Counted from the first letter of the stretch, positions 54,931 through 64,000 are shown. The stretch: 64,000 nt of DNA from a bacterium M00.F.Ca.ET.205.01.1.1 (GCA_004791255.1 SRUQ01000008.1:265484-329483); one strand, 5' to 3'. Translations and numbers: made by a program. Notes: generated by a model not told the origin, from the letters alone.

Positions 54931-56559
54931 ATGCTACAGCTAAATGCTCTCGGCAGGCTAACCCTCACCGATGAGGGAGGGCGTGATTTCGCGCCACAGG
55001 GCAGCAAGGCGCGCGGGGCGATTGCGCTTCTGGCTGTCGCGCCCGGCCACACGCGGACACGGACATGGCTGCAGCAGCGCTTGTGGAGCGACCGGGCAGC
55101 GGAACAGGCGGCGGGCAGTTTGCGGGCGACCCTCAGTGAGATACGCCGCGCGCTGGGGCCGCACCGTCAACTGCTGGTGGCTTCGCGACATGCCGTGACT
55201 TTAGACCCCGCGGGCTTCAATGTCGTGTACGAACCGTCCGTCGACATGAGGCGGGGAGGCACAGTCGAGGCCTTTGAAGACGTCGACGTGCACGACCAGG
55301 AATTCGAGCATGTTATCCGCGACGTGCGCAGCCATGTCCTCGAGAGATGGATGCAGCAGCGTAGAGCAGCGCCGCGCCAAAGACGCATCGTGCTGGTGCG
55401 GAGCGATGCCCGAGGAGCGCCAGCAGCCGACGTCGGCGCGCGACTGTTGCAGAATCGGATACTGAGTGCATTGCGACAGATGGACGATTTGGAGATCATG
55501 AGTGCGGACGAGGCCGGCGGTGCGGATGATCTCGATGCGCCCGGAGGGCAGCCGCAGGCAATGCTCTTGATCCGAGTGCTTTCCGTTGCGGTTGGTAATG
55601 ATGTTTTCCTGTCCTGCGAAATTCAGAATGGCCGACGGCTATGGTCCGACAACGCGAGCGTGCCTGCTGCCATCGGCGCGATGCATGAGTCGGTCGATTT
55701 GGACAGGCTTGCACTCAACACAGTCGAACGCGTTTCCGATGCTTTCGCCGAAGCGGCATCGATTAATGGAGCGGATGCTTGTGCATCTGTCCTGGCGCAC
55801 CAAGCGCGGAATCTGTTTTTTCGTCTCGATAGGAAAAGCCTCGTAGCTGCTGACAGCCTGTTCAAGCGGGCGTTCGAGATTGAGCCGCGCGGCCGGTACC
55901 TGGTGTGGCGTGGCTTCTTGCGCAATGCCGCATTCTTTCAACACCGAACGATGTCATTCCTGGACAACGTTGCACCAGTCACGGAACTCGCTATGGAAGC
56001 GCTCCGCCACTCGCCCGATGATGCCGTCGTTCAGACAATCAGTTCGCAGATTGAGTATGTTCACCAAGGCAATCTGCGGACGCCGCTCGTGATGGCGCAG
56101 CGCGGCGTCGAGCGAGATCCTACGGACCCGTTGGGATGGGCGCTGCTCTCCAACGCCTTGAGTACAAACGGCAAGCTGGAAGAAGGATACCAGACTGCGC
56201 GGCGCGCTCTGGAACTTACCAAACACAGTCCTTTTCAGTTCTATTTCGAGCACTTCGCCTGCATGGCCGCAACCGCTCTGGCGGATTACGATCAGGCGCT
56301 GTTGCACGCCAGAACGGCCCTTCGCTTCCGCCCAGACTTTGTCTCAACACGGCGTTATGAGGTGGCCTTGCACCTGCGCCGCGATGAGGCGCCGCAGCTT
56401 CGCCAAGCGGTTAAGGCCCTTCAGCAGCAGGAGCCGGACTTTACGCCAGCGGCGCTCCTTGATCCTGCCTATCCGGTCAATACGCTGCGGCGGCTGCCGA
56501 TCATGGCAGCGATAGAAAAGAAGGCCGCTGGCCGGATTGATAATTGGCTGGAAGCATAG
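54931..56559 (+). CDS. SARP/BTAD-like transcriptional regulator with TPR-type C-terminus
   Basis: A 542-residue regulator. Residues 1-95 match an OmpR/SARP-like winged-helix domain (MLQLNALGRLTLTDEGGRDF, LLAVAPGHTRTRTWLQQRLW, AGSLRATLSEIRRALG). The middle (about 150-290) is unassigned; from about 290 to 500 helical tetratricopeptide-like repeats occur (PLGWALLSNALSTNGKLEEGYQTARRALE). Relatives in rhizobia control secretion, nodulation-linked or stress genes. It is divergent from the hydrolase operon and upstream of the DegT gene, so either could be its target. No ligand domain is recognised. The ribosome site before ATG 54931 is weak. Confidence 0.82.
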   Translation: MLQLNALGRLTLTDEGGRDFAPQGSKARGAIALLAVAPGHTRTRTWLQQRLWSDRAAEQAAGSLRATLSEIRRALGPHRQLLVASRHAVTLDPAGFNVVYEPSVDMRRGGTVEAFEDVDVHDQEFEHVIRDVRSHVLERWMQQRRAAPRQRRIVLVRSDARGAPAADVGARLLQNRILSALRQMDDLEIMSADEAGGADDLDAPGGQPQAMLLIRVLSVAVGNDVFLSCEIQNGRRLWSDNASVPAAIGAMHESVDLDRLALNTVERVSDAFAEAASINGADACASVLAHQARNLFFRLDRKSLVAADSLFKRAFEIEPRGRYLVWRGFLRNAAFFQHRTMSFLDNVAPVTELAMEALRHSPDDAVVQTISSQIEYVHQGNLRTPLVMAQRGVERDPTDPLGWALLSNALSTNGKLEEGYQTARRALELTKHSPFQFYFEHFACMAATALADYDQALLHARTALRFRPDFVSTRRYEVALHLRRDEAPQLRQAVKALQQQEPDFTPAALLDPAYPVNTLRRLPIMAAIEKKAAGRIDNWLEA

Positions 56560-57057
56560 CTGCCCCATCGCCCGAGCGAGACGGTCTAGTGTCCTTCAGC
56601 CGTTTCGTGAAATCGTCGTGAATTCATACTCGACGCCTGAGAAGTCTGCACTGCCCCACTATCCTTTTCTTCCTGAGGCGCATTTACTCAAGGAGAGCTT
56701 CAATCGCGTTCAACCGGGAGCCTCATTGACCGTGCAGGCAATAAACTGCCCGGACGTCACGATCGCTCGACGAATTGGGCGTCGTCCGACAAGAACAGAT
56801 GGTATCCAGGGAGGATTTGGAAGCTCAATGGAGAGGCTGATCGAGCGCGATGCTGAGCTTAACTTGCAGCGAGGAGTCTGTCCGATTGGATCAGCCCCTG
56901 CGTGTCGGCAGGAACCCGATTTCAGTCCCTCGGTGCTTCTCGATCCGCGATACCTAGCGCTTTACCAAGACCGCTGCTGACTGAATCGGTCCGTTAGATC
57001 GATGACGGGGCCGACTGTGATATCTCACAGACAGCCCGCGACCAGAAAGGACAGACT
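56560..57057. other. 498-base spacer holding a possible SARP-gene remnant
   Basis: An open frame (56537-56980) ends QEPDFSPSVLLDPRYLAL, which resembles the region near the C-terminus of the SARP-like protein just upstream (QEPDFTPAALLDPAYPV). This suggests the 3' stub of a second copy. The first 200 bases of the spacer have no recognisable content; the last 70 hold the leader of the aminotransferase gene with AAAGGA before its GTG. Confidence 0.45.
56914..56980 (+). pseudogene. 3' stub of a second SARP-like gene
   Basis: About 20 codons reading RQEPDFSPSVLLDPRYLAL and ending at a stop, similar to residues around 503-522 of the adjacent regulator. Too short to be certain; similarity further upstream fades. 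Confidence 0.35.
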
Positions 57058-58341
57058 GTGACCGCACCTGAGCGAATCAGATTTGACAGTGTCGAGCGGC
57101 AACTGCTTGACGCCGCGTTGGCAGGGCAGGAACTGTGGCCCTATTCCAGCAGCGGCAATCCAGTACGGAATTTCTGGAAGGAGGCCCGTGAGGCGCTGGA
57201 AAACTATTACAGCGACACGAGCGGAGAGCGTCTCCGCGCCGTGCCAGCGGGATCTGGCACCGCCGCCATCCATGTCGCGCTTGGCGGCCTCCAAATTCCC
57301 GCCGGCACCGAGGTTATCGTTCCACCAATCACTGACATGGGAACGGTGATGCCGGTGATCTTTCAGAATGCGATTCCCGTGTTCGCCGATCTTGATCCGA
57401 ATACCGGATTGCTGACGGCGGAAACGATCGCGCGCGTCGCGACCAGTCGCACTTCGGCGGTCATTGTCGCGCACCTGGGGGGCTCGCCTGCAGATATGGA
57501 TCCGATTCTTGATTTCTGTCGGCAACACAAGATCAAAGTGATTGAAGATGCTGCGCAGGCTCAGGGGGCCAGCTATAAAGGACGTCCCGCGGGAACGCGA
57601 GGCGATGCTGGCTGCTTCAGCCTCAACTCCCAAAAACACATCACTTGTGGCGAGGGCGGCTTTGTCCTCGTAAGGAGCGAGGATGATTTCCTGCGGTGCC
57701 TCAACTTCTCCGACAAGCATCGCAACCGGACCGGCGTGAACGATACAAATAGCGAGCACTACATATACAACGGGTCAGGCGTAAATTACCGGATGAGCGA
57801 CCTGGAGTTCGCCATGCTCCTGGCGCAGCTGCCCAAATTGGCTAAAGTAGCGGCTCGCTTTACAGCTGTTGGCCAACGACTTGATGAGAGGCTGTCAAAG
57901 ATTCCCGGTGTGCGGCCGCAGCAACACCACGGCGAAGCGATCTCCAGCTATTTCTTTCAAATGTTTCGCCTAGAGCCGGATCTGGTGGCACGCCGGGAAG
58001 ATGTGCTGAAGGCGATGCGCCTCGCGGCGAATTCGGTCGGCATGGGCGTCGGTAGATCCTACGGCGATGAAACCCTTTATCGGACTGGTGTGTTCAGGAA
58101 CCGGAACTTTTTCGACACTTTCGGGCAACCGAACAACGAAACTCCAATCTGGCCGGCCGAGTTGGTTGCGCGACAAGTCTTCCCGGATGTCCCCGAGACT
58201 GTCTTTGACTATAAGCAGACACATTGCCCGGAAGCTGAAAAGTGGATCGAAAGCTCGTTGCAGATAGTGTTCCACGACGGCCATGAACCACATCATGCTG
58301 ACGTGATTGCTGATGCTATTGAGACCGTACTGTCTGACTAA
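57058..58341 (+). CDS. DegT/DnrJ/EryC1/StrS-family PLP aminotransferase
   Basis: A 427-residue fold-type I aminotransferase from GTG 57058 (AAAGGA upstream). AVPAGSGTAAIHVALGGL near 62 is the phosphate-binding loop, VIVPPITDMGTV follows, IEDAAQAQG near 163 holds the cofactor-contacting Asp, and SLNSQKHITCGEGG near 190 carries the internal-aldimine Lys. The family transaminates keto-sugars during deoxysugar or antibiotic sugar synthesis. No partner sugar-nucleotide genes are nearby, so the substrate is unknown and the gene may be an orphan or act with genes elsewhere on the island. Confidence 0.92.
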   Translation: MTAPERIRFDSVERQLLDAALAGQELWPYSSSGNPVRNFWKEAREALENYYSDTSGERLRAVPAGSGTAAIHVALGGLQIPAGTEVIVPPITDMGTVMPVIFQNAIPVFADLDPNTGLLTAETIARVATSRTSAVIVAHLGGSPADMDPILDFCRQHKIKVIEDAAQAQGASYKGRPAGTRGDAGCFSLNSQKHITCGEGGFVLVRSEDDFLRCLNFSDKHRNRTGVNDTNSEHYIYNGSGVNYRMSDLEFAMLLAQLPKLAKVAARFTAVGQRLDERLSKIPGVRPQQHHGEAISSYFFQMFRLEPDLVARREDVLKAMRLAANSVGMGVGRSYGDETLYRTGVFRNRNFFDTFGQPNNETPIWPAELVARQVFPDVPETVFDYKQTHCPEAEKWIESSLQIVFHDGHEPHHADVIADAIETVLSD

Positions 58342-58587
58342 TCAGCTCGCTCAAGCAATGCATATTGGGAGGGCGTATCATTGAAGGTGAGCGCGATCAC
58401 CTGCCGGGACAAACGCCGTCGCTAGTGGCCTTGCTGTCTCCCATGCGTCGAGCGAGAGGGTACCTTCGGGTATGGGCTGCACTTGCACGGGTTGCCAACC
58501 TTAGGAATGACCACACTGAAAGGCTTGGTAAGTATCAACGGTACAATGAATTTGGCAGGCCAGCCACCACACTAATGGAGAACGCAG

Positions 58588-59970
58588 ATGCGTGTCTGTG
58601 CGAAAACTGTGATGCTGATTTGGATGATGCTCGGCAACTTGGCCATTGCGCCTCGGCCGGCTCACGCGGCCTGCGACGTTCCGGAAAACTCGACGCTCGA
58701 CACAGCGGCGAGTATCCTTTTCAACTGCTCAAGCACGATGGCTCTCACTAGCCTGCCTCCCGGGGAGAAAGAGTTCGTTGCCAATTTATCCTTTCCGAAG
58801 ACCCTCCCAGCCGTGGAGACTCCATGGCGCGGGATCGACTTCCGCGTGGAGCCTGAACGTTATCTTCGCACTCTCCTTGCCTATGGGCTGAAGGACAATG
58901 TCCCCATCGACTGGAGGGTCGAGAAGGGATCGCAGAGCTGGTGCCACGCGCCGTGGTTTCAGGATATTCGAGAGCGCATTCACGGTATGACCCGTGAACG
59001 AGGATCGCGCCTTTTCGAACTCTCGGAGCATCAACGTTCTCGCGCCGAAAACTGGGCAGTCGGGTTCTATAACGCGGTTGGATGCTATGGGCTCGGTCAG
59101 GTTTGGGCGGACCCCGCGCGGCCGAAGACCAAGGGGTTCGTGTTCCCGCCCAACACATTTGCAATCAAACTGCTCTTCACCACCGCGCCGATTTCGCGGG
59201 TGCCTTATCTAACGGGATCAAAGACATGGAACGCCGCCATTGGCGAGCACGGCTCCGTCAAGGAAATGCGCCTTTTGCAAGTAGATGTTGCGGTGAAGGA
59301 TCCAGCAGCTGACGCCCTGACGGGTTGGATTTTTGGCACTTTCATGTACGACGCCTATGCACCCGGTGACGAAGCCTGGTCAAAGCTTGTTCCCGTGGGA
59401 CTGATGTGGGGAAACGACCCTGAATTGACTGCCAAGAAGTATCAGGAAGATGGAGGCGCCGTGCAGGAAAGCTGGGTCAATCCGGCTGTGGCTGCTCGGT
59501 TCTTCCCGCTACCTCGTCACCATCTTGGATTGTTTGGGCGCCTTAATGGACCCGTCGACAACTTCAATTCTGCATGCCTTGCGTGCCATGCGCGTGCCCT
59601 CGATTGGGGTCGGGCAGTTCCGTCTGAAGGCCCTCTCTTTGATGAAATGAATGTCCTCTTGCCATTCGCCATCAATCCTTATGATGAAGAGGCGCTAAGG
59701 AATTATTTCAGGAATCGCGCATCCACGGAACCTTTCGTCGCCGAGACCCAGTCGCTCGACTATTCGCTCCAGCTTGCGGGTGGTATTTTCAATTTTCGCC
59801 GTTGGGTGGATAGGACTTTTTCAACCCAGGCAGCGGAAACGCGTGATGTTGCCCCTTACACCTTTGAAGCAGAGAACAGCGGCGACCCCGGAGTAGCACT
59901 GCGCAAGATACTGCCGCCGGCACATGACAGGTCCCATGTGGATCGTTCCCCGTTTTCCCGCGGCGAATAG
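58588..59970 (+). CDS. Exported protein with single c-type haem motif
   Basis: A 460-residue protein. Residues 1-28 form a signal peptide (VMLIWMMLGNLAIAPRPAHAA). A single CxxCH haem-attachment motif, CLACH, is at Cys330, Cys333, His334, far into the chain. The rest (WFQDIRERIHGMTRERGSRL, then FVFPPNTFAIKLLFTTAP and LTGWIFGTFMYD) matches uncharacterised haem-containing bacterial proteins usually called cytochrome c. A periplasmic redox role is likely; partners are not visible nearby. GGAGAACGC precedes ATG 58588. Confidence 0.82.
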   Translation: MRVCAKTVMLIWMMLGNLAIAPRPAHAACDVPENSTLDTAASILFNCSSTMALTSLPPGEKEFVANLSFPKTLPAVETPWRGIDFRVEPERYLRTLLAYGLKDNVPIDWRVEKGSQSWCHAPWFQDIRERIHGMTRERGSRLFELSEHQRSRAENWAVGFYNAVGCYGLGQVWADPARPKTKGFVFPPNTFAIKLLFTTAPISRVPYLTGSKTWNAAIGEHGSVKEMRLLQVDVAVKDPAADALTGWIFGTFMYDAYAPGDEAWSKLVPVGLMWGNDPELTAKKYQEDGGAVQESWVNPAVAARFFPLPRHHLGLFGRLNGPVDNFNSACLACHARALDWGRAVPSEGPLFDEMNVLLPFAINPYDEEALRNYFRNRASTEPFVAETQSLDYSLQLAGGIFNFRRWVDRTFSTQAAETRDVAPYTFEAENSGDPGVALRKILPPAHDRSHVDRSPFSRGE

Positions 59971-60402
59971 AACCATGCACGTAGGCGGGCGATGCCACCA
60001 TCCGAGAGATCGACCAGCAATAAATTGGCGGATGCTGTCGGCAGGCGTTGCGGAACGCGCAACTTGGACATCGTCGAAACACCAGTTCAGTGGGTAAGTT
60101 GCGACGATGGCCGGAGCAATAGTTGCTAGCGCCGCCAAAATGCGCGTTCATGAATGGAAACCGGCGCCACATAGACGGATCGAACGCCGGCGCGTTTTTC
60201 GTGGAGCGAATATCTGCTGGGGCGTCCTGATGCATCGAAAGCCGAAGTCAGATCGGGCTACATCCATTCCATCAGAGAGATCGAAGACGAAAGTGCATCT
60301 CGCGGGCATTTATCAATTCGAGTGGGAGCCCCGGTCTGTGTCAGAAAACTGCGATCTCCAGGCACCATCCAAGGTCGGGGGCCGAAGATGGCGCGGCCAC
60401 GA
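59971..60402. other. 432-base spacer before the trb module
   Basis: No gene or repeat is recognised on either strand; short open frames lack protein-like sequence. It separates the accessory genes from the convergent conjugation-gene remnant. Confidence 0.45.
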
Positions 60403-60711
60403 TTAAGTGCGTGTCGTGCTCGATACCCCGCGCTGCGCGTTGTCTGCTGTTGAAACTGATTGCCGTCGCGGCTTCTCCGATACGCCGGAGCCCGGCAGGC
60501 CTTCCTTTCTGGCCTTGGCAAACGCTCGGTCGCTTTCCACAAATTCCACGAGCATGTATGGGATGAGTTCAGCCACCGTCTCCGACTCGCCATAGGTCTG
60601 GCGGTAGAGCGCCGCGTAGTCGTTGAGTGCTTGGCCCAGATCGGCGCTAACGGTGATGGTGATCTTGGACGGAGTCCGGTCCGGAAGCCTTCCAAGTTTC
60701 AGGTTCGACAT
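60403..60711 (-). CDS. DUF2274-family protein, downstream of trbI
   Basis: A 102-residue protein beginning MSNLKLGRLPDRTPSKITI, with NDYAALYRQTYGE and ELIPYMLVEFVESDRAF, the DUF2274 pattern found at the end of trb operons. The fold may be ribbon-helix-helix-like. Its role in conjugation is unknown. The ATG lies 13 bases after the trbI stop. The frame itself appears intact, unlike its neighbours. Confidence 0.88.
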   Translation of the reverse strand: MSNLKLGRLPDRTPSKITITVSADLGQALNDYAALYRQTYGESETVAELIPYMLVEFVESDRAFAKARKEGLPGSGVSEKPRRQSVSTADNAQRGVSSTTRT

Positions 60712-60724
60712 GACCTACTCCTGT

Positions 60725-61934
60725 TCAACTCGAATACGGCCGGAGCATAAGATCCTTGTGCACGATGACGCGCAGCGGCCAACCAGGGCGGACGGTTATC
60801 GTGGGTTGAATATTGAGGTTCTTTTCGGTGATGCGCTGGCCGGCTTGGCTGACGTTCTGCTGCGTGGATTCGCGGATCGCCTTGACCAGGTCGCTTTCAT
60901 TGTTCCCAAAGCTCAACTCCGTGCCGACGCCCAGCAATGTGGCTAGTGTGACGCCCTTGATCAGCTGCCAGGTGTGGAAATCCACCTTGTCTTCAAGTCC
61001 TGCGTAACCGGCAGTGTCGGTTGCGGGCAGATTGTCGATTTCGATCGAAGAGCCATCGGGCATCACAATGCGCTGCCAGACTAGCAGGGCGCGCTTTTGC
61101 CCAAAGGCAACGACGCTGTCGTAGGTGCCGATCAGCCGTGAGCCCTGTGGGATGAGCAAGGTGTTGCCGGTGACCGTGTCGTGCACATTTTCGGTGACCT
61201 GTGCTACGACAAGGCCGGGCAAGTCGGAATTGATACCTGTGATCAGGCTTGCCGCGATGACGCTGCCGGCCATCAGCTGATATGGCGAAGCTGGCGTCTG
61301 CAGCGCATGTGGATTGTAGTTTCCGCCTGTGCTCTGCTGGCTGATTAAATCGAGCTTGCGCTGCTGATTGGTTCTGGTCGCCCTCGGCTGGCGCAACCGA
61401 AGCCGATGCGCGTGTCTCACTGGATTGCGGAAGGGCCTCAAACGGTTGCTGCGGACCTTGCCCATTGCCGGCCATATGCATCTGTCCGGGCCGGCTTTCG
61501 ATACGGAAAAGGACTTGCGATTCGCGCGCCGCGATCGCCTGCTGGGCGAGGCGCTGCTGCTCGGCGGATGCCTCCTGCCCCGGCGCTATGCCAAGCTGAC
61601 GTTGACGTTCAAGGATGGGACGGCCGAGGTCGCCGGGCAGAGGTGGTCCAAGCACAGGAGGCTTCGGCTTCATTCCGGAATAGTCCTTGGGAAGCGTGTC
61701 AAGTCCCTCCGCCGTTGGCTTACGGTCAGTGTTGTAGAGGTCTTCCGCCTGCTCTTTGATGCGCAATGCAGGTCCCTGAAGCATCGTGACGCCCAGAATG
61801 GTTCCCGATGCGACTGCAGCGATGGCGACGATCACACCGCGCCTGAATCGCACGGCGCGGCGGGGTGAGGCTCGCAACTGCAGCTGCTCGGGATCGAGTT
61901 TCGAAGGTGCATCGGGTCGGGAAGTATCGGTCAT
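60725..61934 (-). pseudogene. trbI: trbI, frameshifted
   Basis: TrbI is the VirB10-like scaffold of the conjugative type IV secretion channel. The start at 61934 encodes MTDTSRPDAPSKLDPEQLQL, a membrane segment near 32-52 (VIVAIAAVASGTILGVTM), then Pro-rich sequence. Near 61370 the reading frame breaks: the original frame runs on as nonsense, while the C-terminal half (RKLDLISQQSTGGNYNP, AGSVIAASLITGINSDLPG, VPQGSRLIG-like IPQGSRLIGTYDS) continues in another frame to 60725. Removing one T in the run CCAATCAGCAG restores a continuous protein. Either a true pseudogene or a sequencing error; the broken trbF nearby favours decay. Confidence 0.87.
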
Positions 61935-61945
61935 GAGTGCTCACC

Positions 61946-62962
61946 TCACCTGCTGGACCGTGCAAAAAGTGGTATCCGCCGCAGCGGCTGCCGGCCATCA
62001 GTCCTCGTAATGAGCACGACCTGCTGTTGCTTGGTGCCCAGGCGCAGTTCGGCGGCGGCAAAGAGACGATCGACGATATAGTAGTTGCCCCGCATGCGGT
62101 AATTGACGAGCTGGTTGTTCCCGTCAGCACCGACGATGAAGAGTGGCGGCGCCTCGCCCTGATCGATGCGGCGCGGAAATTCGATATAGACCTTGCTGCC
62201 GTCGTCGAAGGCGCGCGTCGGCCTCCAGGCTGGTGTGTCGCCGGTGATTGAATAGCGGAAGCGGATATTTTCGAGCGCCACATTCGACGTCACCGGCATA
62301 GCAGCCTCGGCTTGAGCGTTGCGCTGACGCAACGCAATGATCTGGTCTTCGCTGTAGGTCCAGGAGATTGCCGCCATTGCGGTCTTTTCGGTGCTTTGAA
62401 GTTGTAGGTGGTACGTCCTCCGTTCCGTGGTGATCACCAGATTGGTGCTCAGCCCCGGCGCAAAGGGCTTTACCAGCACATGGGTGCGCTGGTTATCACC
62501 CGTGCCGCTGACGGTGTCGCCAATCACCCAACGCACGGTGTCGCCGGCCGACACGGCTGTGAGTTTCTCACCTGGCTGCAGAGCAATATCGCTGACGCGC
62601 TCGGGTGCGGCGTAGAGCTGATAAAGTGCGCCATAGACCTGGACCGCATTGACATACCCGTACTTGGTGGGTTGCTGGGTGGCCGCCTTGTTGGCATCGG
62701 CGACGCGATCTTCAGGAGAGCGCTTGTCTTCGACGGCCTTGCCCGGCTCGGGCTGTAACTGGCCGGGTAGCGGCAACGGCTTTGGCACCTCGACGATCTT
62801 GACCGGCTTCTCCGGCGACTTCTCGACAGCCGCAGGTTTGAAGTCAGCAGCATCGTAGGAGTTTTCGGGTGGCGGCACCGGCTTCGATCCACAGGCGGAG
62901 AGGACGGCTGCTGACGGGGACAGTACCAGCGCTGCACGGAACGATGGGGCTCTATTTGTCAT
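61946..62962 (-). CDS. trbG: Conjugal transfer protein TrbG (VirB9-like)
   Basis: A 338-residue protein from ATG 62962 with AAGGAG upstream. A signal sequence with a possible lipobox-like LSACGS lies near residue 25; a Pro/Lys-rich linker follows. The VirB9/CagX domain includes VSDIALQPGEKLTAVSAGD, TDRRTYHL-like TERRTYHLQL, and RFRYSI, VYIEFPRRI, LVNYRMRGNYYIVDRLF. VirB9-like proteins form the outer-membrane core ring of the mating channel. The frame is intact. Its start overlaps the end of the trbF remnant. Confidence 0.94.
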   Translation of the reverse strand: MTNRAPSFRAALVLSPSAAVLSACGSKPVPPPENSYDAADFKPAAVEKSPEKPVKIVEVPKPLPLPGQLQPEPGKAVEDKRSPEDRVADANKAATQQPTKYGYVNAVQVYGALYQLYAAPERVSDIALQPGEKLTAVSAGDTVRWVIGDTVSGTGDNQRTHVLVKPFAPGLSTNLVITTERRTYHLQLQSTEKTAMAAISWTYSEDQIIALRQRNAQAEAAMPVTSNVALENIRFRYSITGDTPAWRPTRAFDDGSKVYIEFPRRIDQGEAPPLFIVGADGNNQLVNYRMRGNYYIVDRLFAAAELRLGTKQQQVVLITRTDGRQPLRRIPLFARSSR

Positions 62963-63683
62963 GGGCGGGCTCCTTGGGGGAAAAAGATGTTGGCGCGGCA
63001 CCGTCGAGTTCACGTGACCAGTCGATGGCGTTGATGAAGACGCCGAGCGGATTGTTGCGCAGCTGGTCAGTATTGCTTTGGCGGGCGCATCACGATGGTA
63101 AGGATCGCGGTCCAGCGCGTCGTGCTTGCCAGGCTGCCACGCTCAAAGACCTGCTCGGTCCATTTGACTTGGAACGAGCTATCGGAAGCCCGGACTACGC
63201 TGGTCACCTGGACCGATAGCTGCGCGTGCCGATCTGACCGAAAGGGTCGTTCGCCTTTGCGTACTCGTTGAGGAAGAGCGCTGCTCGATCGGTGGCAAAG
63301 TCATAAGCTGCCAGCCAGCTCTGCCGCACCAGCACTGGATCGGTGGAAACGGAACGGACATTCTGGATGAAACGACCGAGGTGCCATGCGATCTGGGCAT
63401 CCGAGGGCTCGTAGCCCCGGATTGCCGGCGCGACGGCGCGCGCCTCACCGAAGCGGTCCACCTCGACGACGTAAGGCACGACACGGCTTTGCACCGATTG
63501 CCATACAAGTGCGCCCGAGAGGCCAGTCGCTAAAGCCAGACAGCCAAGAGCCATGAGCCGCCAGTTACGGGCCTGTACCCGAGATGAGCCGATGCGCTCG
63601 TCCCAGAGCTGGGCGGCCTTTTGCTACGGCGTGACCGGCTCGGGCGTCTTGCCGTAACGTTGAACGGGTCGCTTGAAGAGCAT
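62952..63683 (-). pseudogene. trbF: trbF, inactivated by a stop codon and frameshifts
   Basis: TrbF is the VirB8-like periplasmic/inner-membrane channel component. Starting at ATG 63683 the sequence reads MLFKRPVQRYGKTPEPVTP, then a TAG where Tyr is expected, then QKAAQLWDERIGSS. The next part, MALGCLALATGLSGALVW with VPYVVEVDRFG and PSDAQIAWHLGRFI, is good VirB8 sequence. Near 63223 the frame shifts after GQIGTR, and near 63080 again before TDQLRNNPLGVFI. At least one nonsense change and two indels make it non-functional. Confidence 0.9.
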
Positions 63684-64000
63684 CTAGTCGTCCTTGTCGT
63701 TGAGGGAGGGATTGGCGCCGCCGCCCGACCTGTCGCCATCTCGGACGGCCTGCACGGCGGCGTGTCGATGCGCACGGGCGGTCTGTTCTGAACGCAAGCG
63801 CCTTGCCCATGTCGGCGCGCCATCGGGAGCTGCAGCTGGGCTTCTGGTCATTGACGTGATCGGTGCACCACCCGTCGCGGTCCACGCGGCATCGCGCCCG
63901 GCATCGGCGTTGCGCCCAACACTTGCAGTGGCGGATCGCGCTATGCGTATAGCGGCGCCGCCAGCTGCACTGGTTACACCATGCATTCCAGCAGCCACAC
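63684..64000 (-). CDS. trbL: TrbL C-terminal part, 5' end outside window
   Basis: About 104 codons of the low-complexity, Ala/Arg-rich C-terminus typical of TrbL (PAWARRL-like PTWARRLRSEQTARAH, then GGGANPSLNDKDD), a VirB6-like polytopic inner-membrane channel protein. Its stop directly precedes the trbF ATG (TAGATG). The membrane part lies beyond the window, so integrity cannot be judged. Confidence 0.82.
   Translation of the reverse strand, partial: VAAGMHGVTSAAGGAAIRIARSATASVGRNADAGRDAAWTATGGAPITSMTRSPAAAPDGAPTWARRLRSEQTARAHRHAAVQAVRDGDRSGGGANPSLNDKDD

Larger units (their letters stand above)
35174..64000. mobile_element. Genomic island / degraded integrative conjugative element at tRNA-Phe
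   Basis: The left boundary is tRNA-Phe with an integrase 212 bases downstream. The island carries an IS256 remnant, accessory regulators, a protease/NTPase cluster, wall hydrolases, and at the right edge trbL, trbF, trbG, trbI and a DUF2274 gene, the usual order in ICE-type conjugation modules. trbF and trbI are broken. No second copy of the tRNA-Phe 3' end was found by eye inside the window, so the right end probably lies beyond it. Confidence 0.75.

Noticed and set aside
60258..60695. 145-codon minus-strand open frame
   Set aside because: Overlaps the well-supported DUF2274 gene in another frame and has no recognisable motif.

Overview
This window looks like a piece of a high-GC alphaproteobacterial chromosome, most likely Mesorhizobium or a close rhizobial relative. 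The evidence is the conserved order murA, DUF2948, hisD, UPF0262, low-molecular-weight phosphatase, infA, maf, yacG, together with an agp-type alpha-galactoside operon, a Ros/MucR regulator and a trb conjugation module on an island at tRNA-Phe. All identifications come from reading the sequence and recalling family motifs; no database search was run.

Layout. Positions 1-5.8 kb hold a caspase-like TPR protein running off the left edge, an SDR oxidoreductase, a small HD alarmone-hydrolase-like protein, a secreted DUF882/M15-like protein and a cupin. Positions 6.0-11.8 kb are a patch of an L,D-transpeptidase and small stress-type or unknown genes, bounded by a full tRNA-Thr(GGT) and a displaced copy of its 3' end, which suggests an old integrated element without an integrase. 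Positions 12.0-17.7 kb are the core block from murA to yacG. Positions 17.7-27.8 kb form an alpha-galactoside regulon: two GH4 glycosidases, a dipeptide-type ABC transporter and a divergent AraC activator. Positions 27.8-35.0 kb form a second sugar-type ABC operon with an unusual Gfo/Idh/MocA-aldo/keto reductase fusion and its own AraC regulator.

From 35.17 kb to the right edge lies a genomic island: tRNA-Phe, a P4-type tyrosine integrase, an IS256 remnant, a MucR-like regulator, a large protease/NTPase cluster, a row of secreted or wall-directed hydrolases, a SARP-like regulator, a DegT aminotransferase, a c-type-haem protein, and a decaying trb module (trbL partial, trbF broken by a stop and indels, trbG intact, trbI frameshifted).

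The most unusual content is in 38.6-54.6 kb. Four tightly coupled genes encode (A) a single protein with trypsin-like, DNA/RNA non-specific endonuclease and subtilisin domains, (B) a second trypsin-like protein, (C) a trypsin-like protease fused to a P-loop ATPase, and (D) a STAND-like NTPase with a long helical C-terminus. This has the architecture of a protease-relayed conflict or cell-death system. Just upstream on the same strand are a matrixin-like metalloprotease, a membrane protein whose C-terminus is a Hedgehog signalling domain with every remembered zinc and calcium ligand in register, a secreted DUF3616 protein and a three-domain murein hydrolase.
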